A DNA stretch of 64,000 nt, taken from positions 1 through 64,000 of the forward strand of contig NZ_JBOEFX010000084.1 of assembly GCF_050633125.1 (NCBI RefSeq), written 5' to 3'. Numbering within the stretch: position 1 is the first letter of the stretch; every line of letters begins with the position of its first letter. Positions 18,331 to 26,239 of this stretch are shown one piece after another. The stretch comes from Lewinella sp050633125 (GTDB lineage: Bacteria > Bacteroidota > Bacteroidia > Chitinophagales > Saprospiraceae). The notes beneath the pieces are model-generated. The model saw only the letters and a program-made list of their open reading frames with translations. It was not told where the DNA came from and ran no database searches. The position numbers and the translations under genes are program-made.

Positions 18331-19839
18331 ATGAAAAGCTTTCCCTTCCTTCGTTTTGCCAATATGTTGTTATTAGGCTTGCTGGTTCCGTTTTTTACGA
18401 TTGCTCAAACGGCTGAAGATTTCCGTGCAGCTGCACAGGAAGCGCTGACGGCATTTGACGTACCCGGTTTTTCGGTTGGGGTTATTAAAGACGGTAAAAT
18501 AGTGATGGCGGAGGGTTTTGGTACCCGTACAGCTGGAAAAGTTGAAGCGGTAGATGGGAATACTTTGTTTGCAATTGCCTCTAACACCAAGGCCTTTGTT
18601 TCTAGTAGCATCGTAAAACTTCATATGGAGGGTAAGCTGGATTTGGACGCGCCAGTACGCGACTACCTCCCCTATTTCGAGGTATATGACGACTACGTAT
18701 CTAACCACATGATGGTGCGTGACCTGCTTTGTCATCGGGCTGGGCTAGGTACTTTTAGTGGTGATGTAATTTGGTATAAAAGTGCACTGAGTGCCGAGCA
18801 GGTTATCCGTCAGATTATGCACTTGCCTCAGGCGTATGAATGGAGGTCGGGCTATGGGTATACGAACCTGATGTTCATCACTGCCGGAGAAGTTATCAAG
18901 GCAGTAACTGGTAAAAGTTGGGGCGAATATGTGCAGGAGAACTTTTTGCAGCCATTGGGTATGGACAGAACGCAAACCTCGGTGACACCACTGGCAAAGC
19001 TAGACAATGTAGCAAGCCCGCATTTGAGTCGCCATGACAACCAGCCTATTCCGTACGTCAACTGGGACAATATGGGTGCGGCCGGTGGCATTATCTCCAG
19101 CGCTACAGATATGCTAAAATGGCTAGAACTACAAATGGCCGATGGGCAATGGCAAGGAAAGGCCCTTTTTCCGGAAGGGCTGACGGCTACCACTTGGCGG
19201 CCTCACAATCCACTTGCGGGGGGTACCTCGTTTACGAGTGCTGGTCTTGGATGGTTTTTACGGATGCGAGAAGGACACCGCTTGGTTAACCATGGGGGAG
19301 GCTATGACGGGATGTACTCGCAGGTGATGATGGCACCGGATGACAACTTGGGCGTAGTAGTTTTTACCAATAGTATGACAGGCTTGTCTTCAGCGTTGAC
19401 CAACTACATCATCAATAGCTATTTGGGTATCTCTACAGAGAACTGGTTGTCAGCTGCTGTTGATCGGCAAAAAAGAGGCGACCAAGCTTGGGAAGACCGC
19501 CATCAGAAGCGACTTGATGCTCGCGTGCTAAACACCTCCCCTAGCCTATCTACGGCGGCCTACTTAGGTGTTTATGATGACCCAATGTACGGTAAAATAG
19601 AAGTAAAACAACAGGGCGAAGCCATGCAACTAAATTTCCTAACCGCCCCGCAACTCAATGCTACGCTTAGTCATTGGCACTACGACACCTGGTTAATTAA
19701 CTGGGAACAAACTCATGCGTGGTTTGATTTTGGAACGGTACAATTTGAGTTGGACAATAACCGAAAAGTCACGGGACTGAGCTTTGATGTGCCCAATGAT
19801 GATATTTTCTTTCATGAGATCAAGGCAGCAAAACAATAA
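18331..19839 (+). CDS. Serine hydrolase, beta-lactamase class C / peptidase S12 family
   Basis: The protein is exported (signal peptide about 1-25, ending IAQ) with a serine beta-lactamase-like domain (about 30-360). The catalytic motifs are visible: SNTK (Ser 84, Lys 87), YTN (177-179) and HGG (321-323). The C-terminal 130 residues resemble DUF3471, which often follows this domain. Members include D-amino acid peptidases, esterases and carboxypeptidases. True beta-lactamase activity is unlikely to be the main role, and the substrate is unknown. A TATTTTTG -7 box at 18306-18313 precedes the gene by 17 bases, with TTTG 16 bases further up, shorter than the usual spacing. The gene is monocistronic. 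Confidence 0.88.
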   Translation: MKSFPFLRFANMLLLGLLVPFFTIAQTAEDFRAAAQEALTAFDVPGFSVGVIKDGKIVMAEGFGTRTAGKVEAVDGNTLFAIASNTKAFVSSSIVKLHMEGKLDLDAPVRDYLPYFEVYDDYVSNHMMVRDLLCHRAGLGTFSGDVIWYKSALSAEQVIRQIMHLPQAYEWRSGYGYTNLMFITAGEVIKAVTGKSWGEYVQENFLQPLGMDRTQTSVTPLAKLDNVASPHLSRHDNQPIPYVNWDNMGAAGGIISSATDMLKWLELQMADGQWQGKALFPEGLTATTWRPHNPLAGGTSFTSAGLGWFLRMREGHRLVNHGGGYDGMYSQVMMAPDDNLGVVVFTNSMTGLSSALTNYIINSYLGISTENWLSAAVDRQKRGDQAWEDRHQKRLDARVLNTSPSLSTAAYLGVYDDPMYGKIEVKQQGEAMQLNFLTAPQLNATLSHWHYDTWLINWEQTHAWFDFGTVQFELDNNRKVTGLSFDVPNDDIFFHEIKAAKQ

Positions 19840-20587
19840 CATCTAAACTAAACTTTCGGCATTCATCGGAATGCCATAGAGCACATAGAGATTTTACTAA
19901 AAGTTTAGTAGAAACAACTGATACATTTTCCGACATCGGCTTTTATAATCGAAGTTGAAAATTACTGTTTAATGGCTTGATCTCCCTCTACCCTTGCCAT
20001 AGAAGTCCTTCTAGGTTACACTGAGGGCGCCAAGCAATCCGAATACCCTCTCAGGGATCGGCGAAAAATAAATTCCTCCCTTTAATGCTGATCTTTCGGC
20101 GCTGAACTTCGTTGCTTATCACTTGCGTAGCTTTGACTATGCTCGTTCTGCGCGCCTTGTTCAACACCAAAATTTCTAGCCTGAAATGGGTAACTTATTT
20201 TTCGCCGACCTCTAAGGACTTTTGCTGACGCAGAAGGCATACCTATGCAAAGCTTAGTTGTTCATTTTTTTTGTTTTAATTTCAATTTAATAAAACTTTT
20301 AATTATATTTACATTCTACTTCACCAGGTGACGCTGGTGATTCCAATCGAAGGTTAATACCTCTATCGTCAATAGAGCATTCAGCGGTTTTATTTTTGCG
20401 TATTGCTTGGCTGCTTCTGAAAAGGAGCAGATGATGACGCACGCCCTTTATGGCCATTGGGTCAGGGGGTGGTTTTGGCGATCTGGCAGGAGGGTGGGCC
20501 CTCCACTTGGGGCCGCTATACCTCCTCACCACCACTCCTCCTCTATAAAATCCCTCTCCTTAACCTGAATAAGTCTACGCAATCCCG
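19840..20587. other. 748-base gene-free region with a candidate miniature inverted-repeat element
   Basis: No convincing gene was found. 20059-20071 (CGGCGAAAAATAA) and 20195-20207 (TTATTTTTCGCCG) are exact 13-base terminal inverted repeats about 123 bases apart. Outside them a further GG/AG-rich match continues for a few bases. The inside is GC-richer than its flanks and has no reading frame. Further right, 20320-20340 holds TCACCAGGTGACGCTGGTGA, a small inverted repeat. The size and terminal repeats suit a non-autonomous miniature element. Confidence 0.5.
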
Positions 20588-20595
20588 TACTTTTG
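20588..20595 (+). promoter_or_regulatory. -7 element before the ABC-F gene
   Basis: TACTTTTG matches TAnnTTTG and lies 19 bases before the ATG at 20615. No TTG is seen at the -33 distance. Confidence 0.45.
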
Positions 20596-20614
20596 CAGCC
20601 GCAAATTCAGCAAT

Positions 20615-22546
20615 ATGATTACCCTCAGCGATATTTATGTACAGTACGGCAACCGAATCCTCTTGGATCGAGTCACTTTGGTGATTGGAGACAAAGATAA
20701 AATTGGGCTCGTTGGCCGCAATGGTGCTGGAAAATCCACTTTACTAAAAATTATCGCGAGTTATCAAAGGTCAGATGAAGGCACCCTCAGTATCCCTTCT
20801 GATCGCACCATTGGTTTTTTGCACCAAGAGATGAACATTCCGCAGGGCAAATCCGTCATGGAAGAGACGCTCTCTGCCTTTGCGGAAGTACGAAAAATTG
20901 AAGCGCGACTGGCCGAGATCAACAAGGAGATGGCTGTCCGTACGGATTACGAAACGGATTCGTACCTGAAAATGCTGGAAGATTTCTCGACCCTCAACGA
21001 TCGATTCCTTTTTCTAGGCGGTGATCGAATGCAGGCACAAGCAGAAATGGTTCTTAAAGGCCTGGGATTTGCACAAGGGGATTTCATTCGCTTAACAGAC
21101 GAGTTCAGTGGTGGGTGGAAGATGCGTATTGAGCTGGCCAAAATGCTGCTTGCGCAACCAGATTACCTCTTGCTTGATGAACCTACCAACCACCTTGATA
21201 TTGAGTCTATCATTTGGTTGGAAGACTTTTTACAAACTTACCCTGGGTCAGTTGTCGTCATTTCCCACGATAAGCAATTCCTTGACAATGTGACTAAACG
21301 TACCGTAGAGGTTGAGCTGGGTAAATTATATGACTATAAAGCCCACTATTCTAAGTACATAGAGCTACGGGAAGAAAGACGTGAAAAACTGGGTTCGGCT
21401 TATGCCAATCAGCAGAAGGTAATTGCTCAACGGGAGAAAACCATCAACCGCTTTATGGCGAAAGCCACTAAAACGAAGCTGGCCCAATCGATGCAAAAGC
21501 AGCTCGACAAGATGGAGCGGGTGGAGATTGACGAGGCCGATACCAAAGCAATGGTTCTGCGCTTTCCGCCAGCGCCACGATCAGGTACTGTAGTCGTAGA
21601 CGGTAAGGGTATCAGCAAAAAATATGGCAAGTTAAAAGTACTTGATAATATCAGTTTAAAGCTAGATCGTGGTGATCGAGTTGCTTTTGTGGGCCAAAAT
21701 GGACAAGGGAAGACCACCCTTGCAAAAATTCTTATCGACGAAATCCCCGCAACCAGTGGAGAGATCAAATTGGGCCATAACGTATCTATCGGTTATTACG
21801 CCCAGAATCAGTCGGAAGCCTTAAAAGGAGACCTTACGCTTTTAGAAACCCTAGAAAATTCCTCGCCCCCAGAGATGCGGACCAAATTACGTAGTGTACT
21901 TGGAGCATTCCTTTTTAGTGGAGAGGATGTTGACAAAAAGGTGTCTGTTTTATCCGGTGGAGAAAGGGCCCGCCTTGCGCTGGCGGCCTTGCTCTTGCGT
22001 CCTTTTAATCTTTTGGTACTGGATGAACCTACCAACCACCTTGATATCATTTCTAAAGATGTCCTCAAACAGGCCCTTATAGAATATGATGGTACACTTA
22101 TAGTCGTGAGTCACGATCGGGAATTCCTCGCCGATTTGACCGACCGTACGATCGAATTTCGAGATCATCACCTTCATAATCACCTGGGAGACATCAATTT
22201 CTTTCTCGAGAAACGCCAAATGGCGAACATGCGGGAGGTAGAGCTAAGCAAATCCAATAATACTGGATTAGCAGAAGAGGCTACAGTAACTAGTCAACCT
22301 AAAGTAGAGTTATCTTACGAAGAGCGTAAAAAGCTTACCCGTGCACTATCAAATGCGGAGAAAAAAGTAGAACGCCTGGAAAATGATATCGAAAAATTAG
22401 AGACCCTAATGTCCGATCCCGATTTTTATTCTCAAAGTGATGCTCAGGATAAGATAGCCCTTCACCAAAAGAAGAAAGACGAGCTAACCGTAGCTATGGA
22501 AGAATGGGAGGAAGCACAAATGAATATGGACGAAGCCGAAAGTTAA
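20615..22546 (+). CDS. ABC-F family ATPase (ribosome-associated, Uup/EttA-like)
   Basis: Two ABC ATPase domains lie in one chain without membrane helices, the ABC-F layout; these proteins act on the ribosome as translation factors or antibiotic-protection proteins. The 643 residues show Walker A GRNGAGKST (34-42), signature FSGGWKMR, Walker B LLLDEPTNHLD, then the linker helices. The second Walker A is GQNGQGKTT, followed by signature LSGGERARL and LLVLDEPTNHLD. The C-terminus (about 565-640) is a charged coiled coil, as in Uup. This form is a housekeeping gene in most Bacteroidota. The gene is monocistronic and ends 18 bases before the stop of the convergent MarR gene. Confidence 0.93.
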   Translation: MITLSDIYVQYGNRILLDRVTLVIGDKDKIGLVGRNGAGKSTLLKIIASYQRSDEGTLSIPSDRTIGFLHQEMNIPQGKSVMEETLSAFAEVRKIEARLAEINKEMAVRTDYETDSYLKMLEDFSTLNDRFLFLGGDRMQAQAEMVLKGLGFAQGDFIRLTDEFSGGWKMRIELAKMLLAQPDYLLLDEPTNHLDIESIIWLEDFLQTYPGSVVVISHDKQFLDNVTKRTVEVELGKLYDYKAHYSKYIELREERREKLGSAYANQQKVIAQREKTINRFMAKATKTKLAQSMQKQLDKMERVEIDEADTKAMVLRFPPAPRSGTVVVDGKGISKKYGKLKVLDNISLKLDRGDRVAFVGQNGQGKTTLAKILIDEIPATSGEIKLGHNVSIGYYAQNQSEALKGDLTLLETLENSSPPEMRTKLRSVLGAFLFSGEDVDKKVSVLSGGERARLALAALLLRPFNLLVLDEPTNHLDIISKDVLKQALIEYDGTLIVVSHDREFLADLTDRTIEFRDHHLHNHLGDINFFLEKRQMANMREVELSKSNNTGLAEEATVTSQPKVELSYEERKKLTRALSNAEKKVERLENDIEKLETLMSDPDFYSQSDAQDKIALHQKKKDELTVAMEEWEEAQMNMDEAES

Positions 22547-22563
22547 CAACTATTTTAAATAGG

Positions 22564-23034
22564 CTATTCCGCTTCTTCCTGAAGCGTACGCATTTTATCC
22601 AACAAACGGTTTAGCTCTTCAGCTTCAGCGCAACTCAAATAACCTTTTTCAAACCTCATTTCATTTTCCAGTTCGGCACTAGCTTCTTCCAATAGTTTAA
22701 GCCCCGAGTCGGTAATACTAACATCTACTCGACGACGATCTTCCTTAGATGTCACTCGAACGACTAAGCCTTTAGCCAGTAATTTATCGACTAAACGACT
22801 CGCATTAGACATTTTATCGATCATTCGCTCGGTTAGCAACTTGACTGTAGCCGGTTCAGGATGGCGACCGCGCAGTATGCGCAATACATTGAATTGTTGC
22901 CAGGTTAATCCATAAGGCTTTAATATAGCAATGCTGCGCTGGCTTAGCCATGAAGCGGAGAACAGTATATTAAGATGAACTTTCTGATGCTCACTGATGA
23001 ACTTCGTCTGCTGAATAGCCTCCTCTAATTTCAT
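22564..23034 (-). CDS. MarR-family transcriptional regulator
   Basis: The 156-residue protein has the MarR winged-helix pattern: dimerisation helix, LTWQQFNVLRILRG, recognition-helix region TVKLLTERMIDKMSNASRLVDKLLAKGLV, wing TSKEDRRRVDVSITDSGLKLLEE. Such dimers repress nearby or stress genes and respond to small ligands or oxidation. No Cys-based sensing site is obvious. It is divergent from proC (139-base gap), which contains the proC promoter. The target is unknown; the shared region is a natural candidate. Confidence 0.92.
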   Translation of the reverse strand: MKLEEAIQQTKFISEHQKVHLNILFSASWLSQRSIAILKPYGLTWQQFNVLRILRGRHPEPATVKLLTERMIDKMSNASRLVDKLLAKGLVVRVTSKEDRRRVDVSITDSGLKLLEEASAELENEMRFEKGYLSCAEAEELNRLLDKMRTLQEEAE

Positions 23035-23100
23035 AGGTTATAATGATACTCGCAAAAATGTTGTGGACGTAAGCTAACAATAAAATTACATAAATGTTTA

Positions 23101-23133
23101 TTGGCTCGCAAACCTTCGAAAATTATACCTTTG
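23101..23133 (+). promoter_or_regulatory. Promoter of proC
   Basis: TTGG (23101-23104, preceded by TTTA) and TACCTTTG (23126-23133) with a 21-base spacer fit the Bacteroidota consensus. Transcription would start about 34 bases before the proC ATG. Confidence 0.75.
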
Positions 23134-23173
23134 CAGCCCCTAGCCATTCACTGTTTAAATTTTCTGAATTCTT

Positions 23174-23977
23174 ATGAAGATACTTGTTATCGGAGGAGGC
23201 AATATGGGCCTTACTTACGCTCAAAGTTTTTTGCGTTCACATATCACCCAAAAAGAGGACATGATGATTCTGGAGAAATCTCCGGAAAAGGCCGTCCAAT
23301 TGGCTCAACTGAATATTGGTTCTGTCTTCAGCGAGCCTAAGGATTGCCTGGGCTTGGCAGATTTAATTATTCTGGCCGTAAAACCTCAAGATGCTCCTAC
23401 CCTCTTTGGCGTATTAAGACCTCTCGTTGAAAAACAACAGGTTTATTTATCCATCATGGCTGGTGTCAAGATAAGTACCATCGCCCAGGGGCTCAATGCT
23501 AGTAAAATCATTCGAGCGATGCCTAATCTTCCTGCGCAAATTGGCATGGGAATGACCGCATATACGGCCAGTGATGAGGTGACAAGAATTGAACTAGTGA
23601 TGGTTCAAAACCTTCTCAATACTACGGGGAAAACTATTTATGTCGAGCAAGAAAGTGCCATTGATGCAACAACAGCTATCAGTGGTAGTGGGCCAGCCTA
23701 TGTTTTTTACTTCATGGATGCGATGATGAAAGCAGCTCGTGGAATGGGGTTCAATGATTCAGAGGCCGAGTTATTGGTTAGCCAAACCTTTCGTGGAACC
23801 GTTGACCTTTATAACAAAAGTAATTTCTCTTGCAGTGAATGGATTGCTAAAGTCAGCTCTCGAGGCGGTACCACCGAGGCAGCTATGCAAACTTATCAAG
23901 ATCGACTGGTACAAGAGGATATTGTAGCAGGAGCGCAGGCGGCATTAGCAAGAGCAATTGAGTTAGGGGAAAGTTAA
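23174..23977 (+). CDS. proC: Pyrroline-5-carboxylate reductase
   Basis: ProC reduces 1-pyrroline-5-carboxylate to proline with NAD(P)H, the last step of proline synthesis. The 267-residue product has the N-terminal Rossmann motif GGGNMG (residues 7-12), then AVKPQDAP, and the signature ATTAISGSGPAYVFYFMDAM near residue 160, followed by VSSRGGTTEAAMQTY. The length and motifs are standard. It has its own promoter. The convergent kdsB-linked gene ends 5 bases downstream, and no terminator is apparent between them. Confidence 0.96.
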   Translation: MKILVIGGGNMGLTYAQSFLRSHITQKEDMMILEKSPEKAVQLAQLNIGSVFSEPKDCLGLADLIILAVKPQDAPTLFGVLRPLVEKQQVYLSIMAGVKISTIAQGLNASKIIRAMPNLPAQIGMGMTAYTASDEVTRIELVMVQNLLNTTGKTIYVEQESAIDATTAISGSGPAYVFYFMDAMMKAARGMGFNDSEAELLVSQTFRGTVDLYNKSNFSCSEWIAKVSSRGGTTEAAMQTYQDRLVQEDIVAGAQAALARAIELGES

Positions 23978-23982
23978 TTAGT

Positions 23983-24420
23983 CTAAAACGAAAAATTAAA
24001 TTGCCCTTCTTCTTCATAAATATCAATGTAGCGTATTCGTACCTCCACATCTCTTAGCTGTGTGCCTACCAGCTTTACCACTAGGTTGTCGCTATTACTT
24101 GCCACAATAGTACCCTCACCGTAATTGTAGCTACCTTTCCTATTCTTGATTTCTCCGGAAGACTTCAGGTACTCTTCCAGGGTATCAAATTTTTGACCAT
24201 TAGAAAAAAAGGAAATCTCTTTGATAATTGCAGGGCCAAATCCATTATTGGAAAAACTAACAACCATCATAGAGTCTGCCTGAACTATATGATGATCCAA
24301 ATATGGTTTTACCGAGAGTTTATTATGCTGATGCCCTAGCCGAACCTGCCAAATAGATACAAAAAGGGCCGACAAGGCAATAACGATAACCGCGTAATCT
24401 GAGATTTTCTCTAATTTCAT
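23983..24420 (-). CDS. Membrane-anchored protein of unknown function
   Basis: I do not recognise it. The 145-residue product has one N-terminal transmembrane helix (about 8-27, DYAVIVIALSALFVSIWQVR) and a roughly 115-residue soluble domain predicted to be beta-rich (SMMVVSFSNNGFGPAIIKEI, NLVVKLVGTQLRDVEVRIRY). This is the shape of small proteins with an immunoglobulin-like periplasmic domain. It starts 3 bases after the kdsB stop on the same strand, so it is co-transcribed with kdsB. An envelope role is an inference from that link. Confidence 0.7.
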   Translation of the reverse strand: MKLEKISDYAVIVIALSALFVSIWQVRLGHQHNKLSVKPYLDHHIVQADSMMVVSFSNNGFGPAIIKEISFFSNGQKFDTLEEYLKSSGEIKNRKGSYNYGEGTIVASNSDNLVVKLVGTQLRDVEVRIRYIDIYEEEGQFNFSF

Positions 24421-24423
24421 AGC

Positions 24424-25176
24424 TTATCTATTTTTGTTTTGCTCCCAATATTTTTCCGCTTTAACCAAATCTTCAGGAGTATCGATACCTAAAGATTTGT
24501 ACGGTGTCACCCCCACAAAGATAGAATAACCAGCGGTCAGCCAACGTAACTGCTCCAAGGACTCCGCTTCTTCTAATGGAGCAGGGGACAATTCTGTTAG
24601 CTTCAATAAGACTTCTTTTCGATAGGCATACAGACCTAAATGTTGAAAATGCTTACCTTCTTTCACCCATTCCAACTGATCTACACCACGCAGATAAGGA
24701 ATTGGCGCTCGACTAAAATACAAAGCTCTGCCGCTAGGCGCAAAGACTGCTTTGACTACGTTGGGGTCAACAATCATTTCAGGTGCTACGATTGGATGAG
24801 CAAGGGTTGCAATAGCAACTTCAGGCTGATCAAAAAAAGAGCACAATTGCTTCAATTGTTCAACACGCACAAAAGGTTCGTCGCCTTGAATATTTATGAC
24901 CACGTCCGTATCCGGTAAATTTGCTGCAACTTCTGCAATCCTGTCCGTTCCACTAATATGATCCGAACGCGTCATCATGACTTGCCCGCCAAAGTGCTCT
25001 ACGGCATTACTTATTCGTTCATCATCTGTAGCTACGACGACTTTAGAAAATAGCTCACAAGATTCTGCTTGCTCATATACACGCTGAATCATGGGTTTAC
25101 CACCAATAAGCGCGAGGGGTTTACCTGGAAAACGAGTGGATGCAAAACGAGCGGGGATAATAGCAGTAAACTTCAT
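24424..25176 (-). CDS. kdsB: CMP-KDO synthetase (3-deoxy-manno-octulosonate cytidylyltransferase)
   Basis: KdsB activates KDO with CTP for lipopolysaccharide core synthesis in the cytosol. I use the ATG at 25176 (MKFTAIIPARFASTRFPGKP), giving 250 residues; a Met six codons upstream is less conserved. Motifs seen are GGKPMIQRVYEQA, VVATDDERI, the QGDEP nucleotide and metal block (VVINIQGDEPFV, near residue 97), and LGLYAYRKEVLLKL. It is divergent from the LysM gene, with a 62-base gap that holds that gene's promoter. Confidence 0.95.
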   Translation of the reverse strand: MKFTAIIPARFASTRFPGKPLALIGGKPMIQRVYEQAESCELFSKVVVATDDERISNAVEHFGGQVMMTRSDHISGTDRIAEVAANLPDTDVVINIQGDEPFVRVEQLKQLCSFFDQPEVAIATLAHPIVAPEMIVDPNVVKAVFAPSGRALYFSRAPIPYLRGVDQLEWVKEGKHFQHLGLYAYRKEVLLKLTELSPAPLEEAESLEQLRWLTAGYSIFVGVTPYKSLGIDTPEDLVKAEKYWEQNKNR

Positions 25177-25200
25177 AGCGTTAAAAATAGTCATTCCCCT

Positions 25201-25208
25201 TATATTTG
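25201..25208 (+). promoter_or_regulatory. -7 element of the LysM gene promoter
   Basis: TATATTTG matches TAnnTTTG and lies 30 bases before the ATG at 25239. It supports that start over an upstream in-frame start at 25206. The -33 element is weak. Confidence 0.5.
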
Positions 25209-25238
25209 CCGAGACTAAGAGAAAACAAAATACACCCT

Positions 25239-26084
25239 ATGCGCTTAACACTCCTGTTGGTCTTCTCGCTGCTTGGATATTTCCCACTACAGGCGCAGCA
25301 AGACACTGTTCCCTACCTTTCGTCAACTGATACGCTTTTCACTTATTTGCACCCAATGGGAGAAGTGATGTTCACCCATAAAATCAAAACCAAGCAAACG
25401 CTTTTTTCACTGGCCAAGTTTTACGGACTAACCCTCCAGGAGCTTTATGCCTACAACCCGCATGTCAGTGCAAAATACGACCCGGGTGATCAATTAAGTA
25501 TTCCATTGCCTTTGAAGGCTATCATTCGGCAGGTACCGCCTCCGGCAATGCTCCCTGGCCTGGCCTTGGTTTATTACCGCGTACAGCGTGGAGAAACAGT
25601 GTATGGTATTTGCAAACGTACTTTCGAAATTCCCCCAGAATGGCTGATGCTCCAAAACCCGGAGTTATCCAATGGTTTAAAACCAGGTCAGCTATTACGC
25701 ATTGGCTGGGTATCCACCCAAGGTATTCCTGCGGAATGGCGCGAAGTACGAGGAGGCCCATACGCGCAGATGAATCATCCTCTTAAACTGGAATATTTCC
25801 GGCGCTCTGCTGACCGGCGAATTACAGAAGAAAGAGGTGCAGCTACCTGGCCACGCGACCTCGATGACAACTCCGGGTTCTTCTGCCTACACCGTAGTGC
25901 TCCTGTAAATAGTTTGGTCGAGGTCTACAATCCGCTGACTCGCCAAACCATGTATCTCAAAGTAAGCGGCAGACTACCCGAGCGCGTATATGATCGTAAT
26001 ACAGTAGTCGTCGTATCTCCATTAGCTGCAAAAGCACTGGGGGTTAGAGATGACCGTTTCTATGTGCATTTGAAACATTATTGA
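25239..26084 (+). CDS. Secreted LysM peptidoglycan-binding protein with a RlpA-like C-terminal domain
   Basis: From the ATG at 25239 the 281-residue protein starts with a signal peptide (MRLTLLLVFSLLGYFPLQAQ). Two LysM modules follow: about 45-90 (HKIKTKQTLFSLAKFYGLTL) and about 112-155 (YRVQRGETVYGICKRTFEIP), which bind peptidoglycan glycan strands. The C-terminal 90 residues (VEVYNPLTRQTMYLKVSGRL, then VVVVSPLAAKALG) resemble the double-psi beta-barrel of RlpA-type proteins, but I see no canonical catalytic Asp and would not claim lytic activity. It is a single gene, divergent from kdsB. Confidence 0.85.
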   Translation: MRLTLLLVFSLLGYFPLQAQQDTVPYLSSTDTLFTYLHPMGEVMFTHKIKTKQTLFSLAKFYGLTLQELYAYNPHVSAKYDPGDQLSIPLPLKAIIRQVPPPAMLPGLALVYYRVQRGETVYGICKRTFEIPPEWLMLQNPELSNGLKPGQLLRIGWVSTQGIPAEWREVRGGPYAQMNHPLKLEYFRRSADRRITEERGAATWPRDLDDNSGFFCLHRSAPVNSLVEVYNPLTRQTMYLKVSGRLPERVYDRNTVVVVSPLAAKALGVRDDRFYVHLKHY

Positions 26085-26171
26085 GCCCCCTTGGTGTAAA
26101 AAAAGCACTAAGCAATACAATGTATTATATTTTAATTAATGTATAAACGAGTGACACAACCTCGCTAAAGA

Positions 26172-26190
26172 ATGTTAATTTTACATTAAC
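26172..26190. promoter_or_regulatory. Small inverted repeat upstream of the T9SS cargo gene
   Basis: TGTTAATTTTACATTAACA (7-base arms, 5-base spacer) lies about 50 bases before the ATG at 26240, in an AT-rich leader. It may be an operator; the evidence is symmetry and position only. Confidence 0.35.
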
Positions 26191-26239
26191 ATACACAGAG
26201 AAAAACATAAGCAACAACTTCCCAAAACTACACATCCCT

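Noticed and set aside
18331..19839. Serine hydrolase as an antibiotic-resistance beta-lactamase
   Set aside because: It has SxxK, YxN and HxG motifs but the DUF3471 tail and context fit a peptidase or esterase; no regulator or mobile element is near.
20299..20535. 78-codon minus-strand frame before the ABC-F gene
   Set aside because: Pro/Arg-rich nonsense in a repeat-like gap, no domain.
20615..22546. ABC-F protein as a horizontally acquired resistance factor
   Set aside because: Its layout with C-terminal coiled coil and normal codon use fit the housekeeping Uup-like form.
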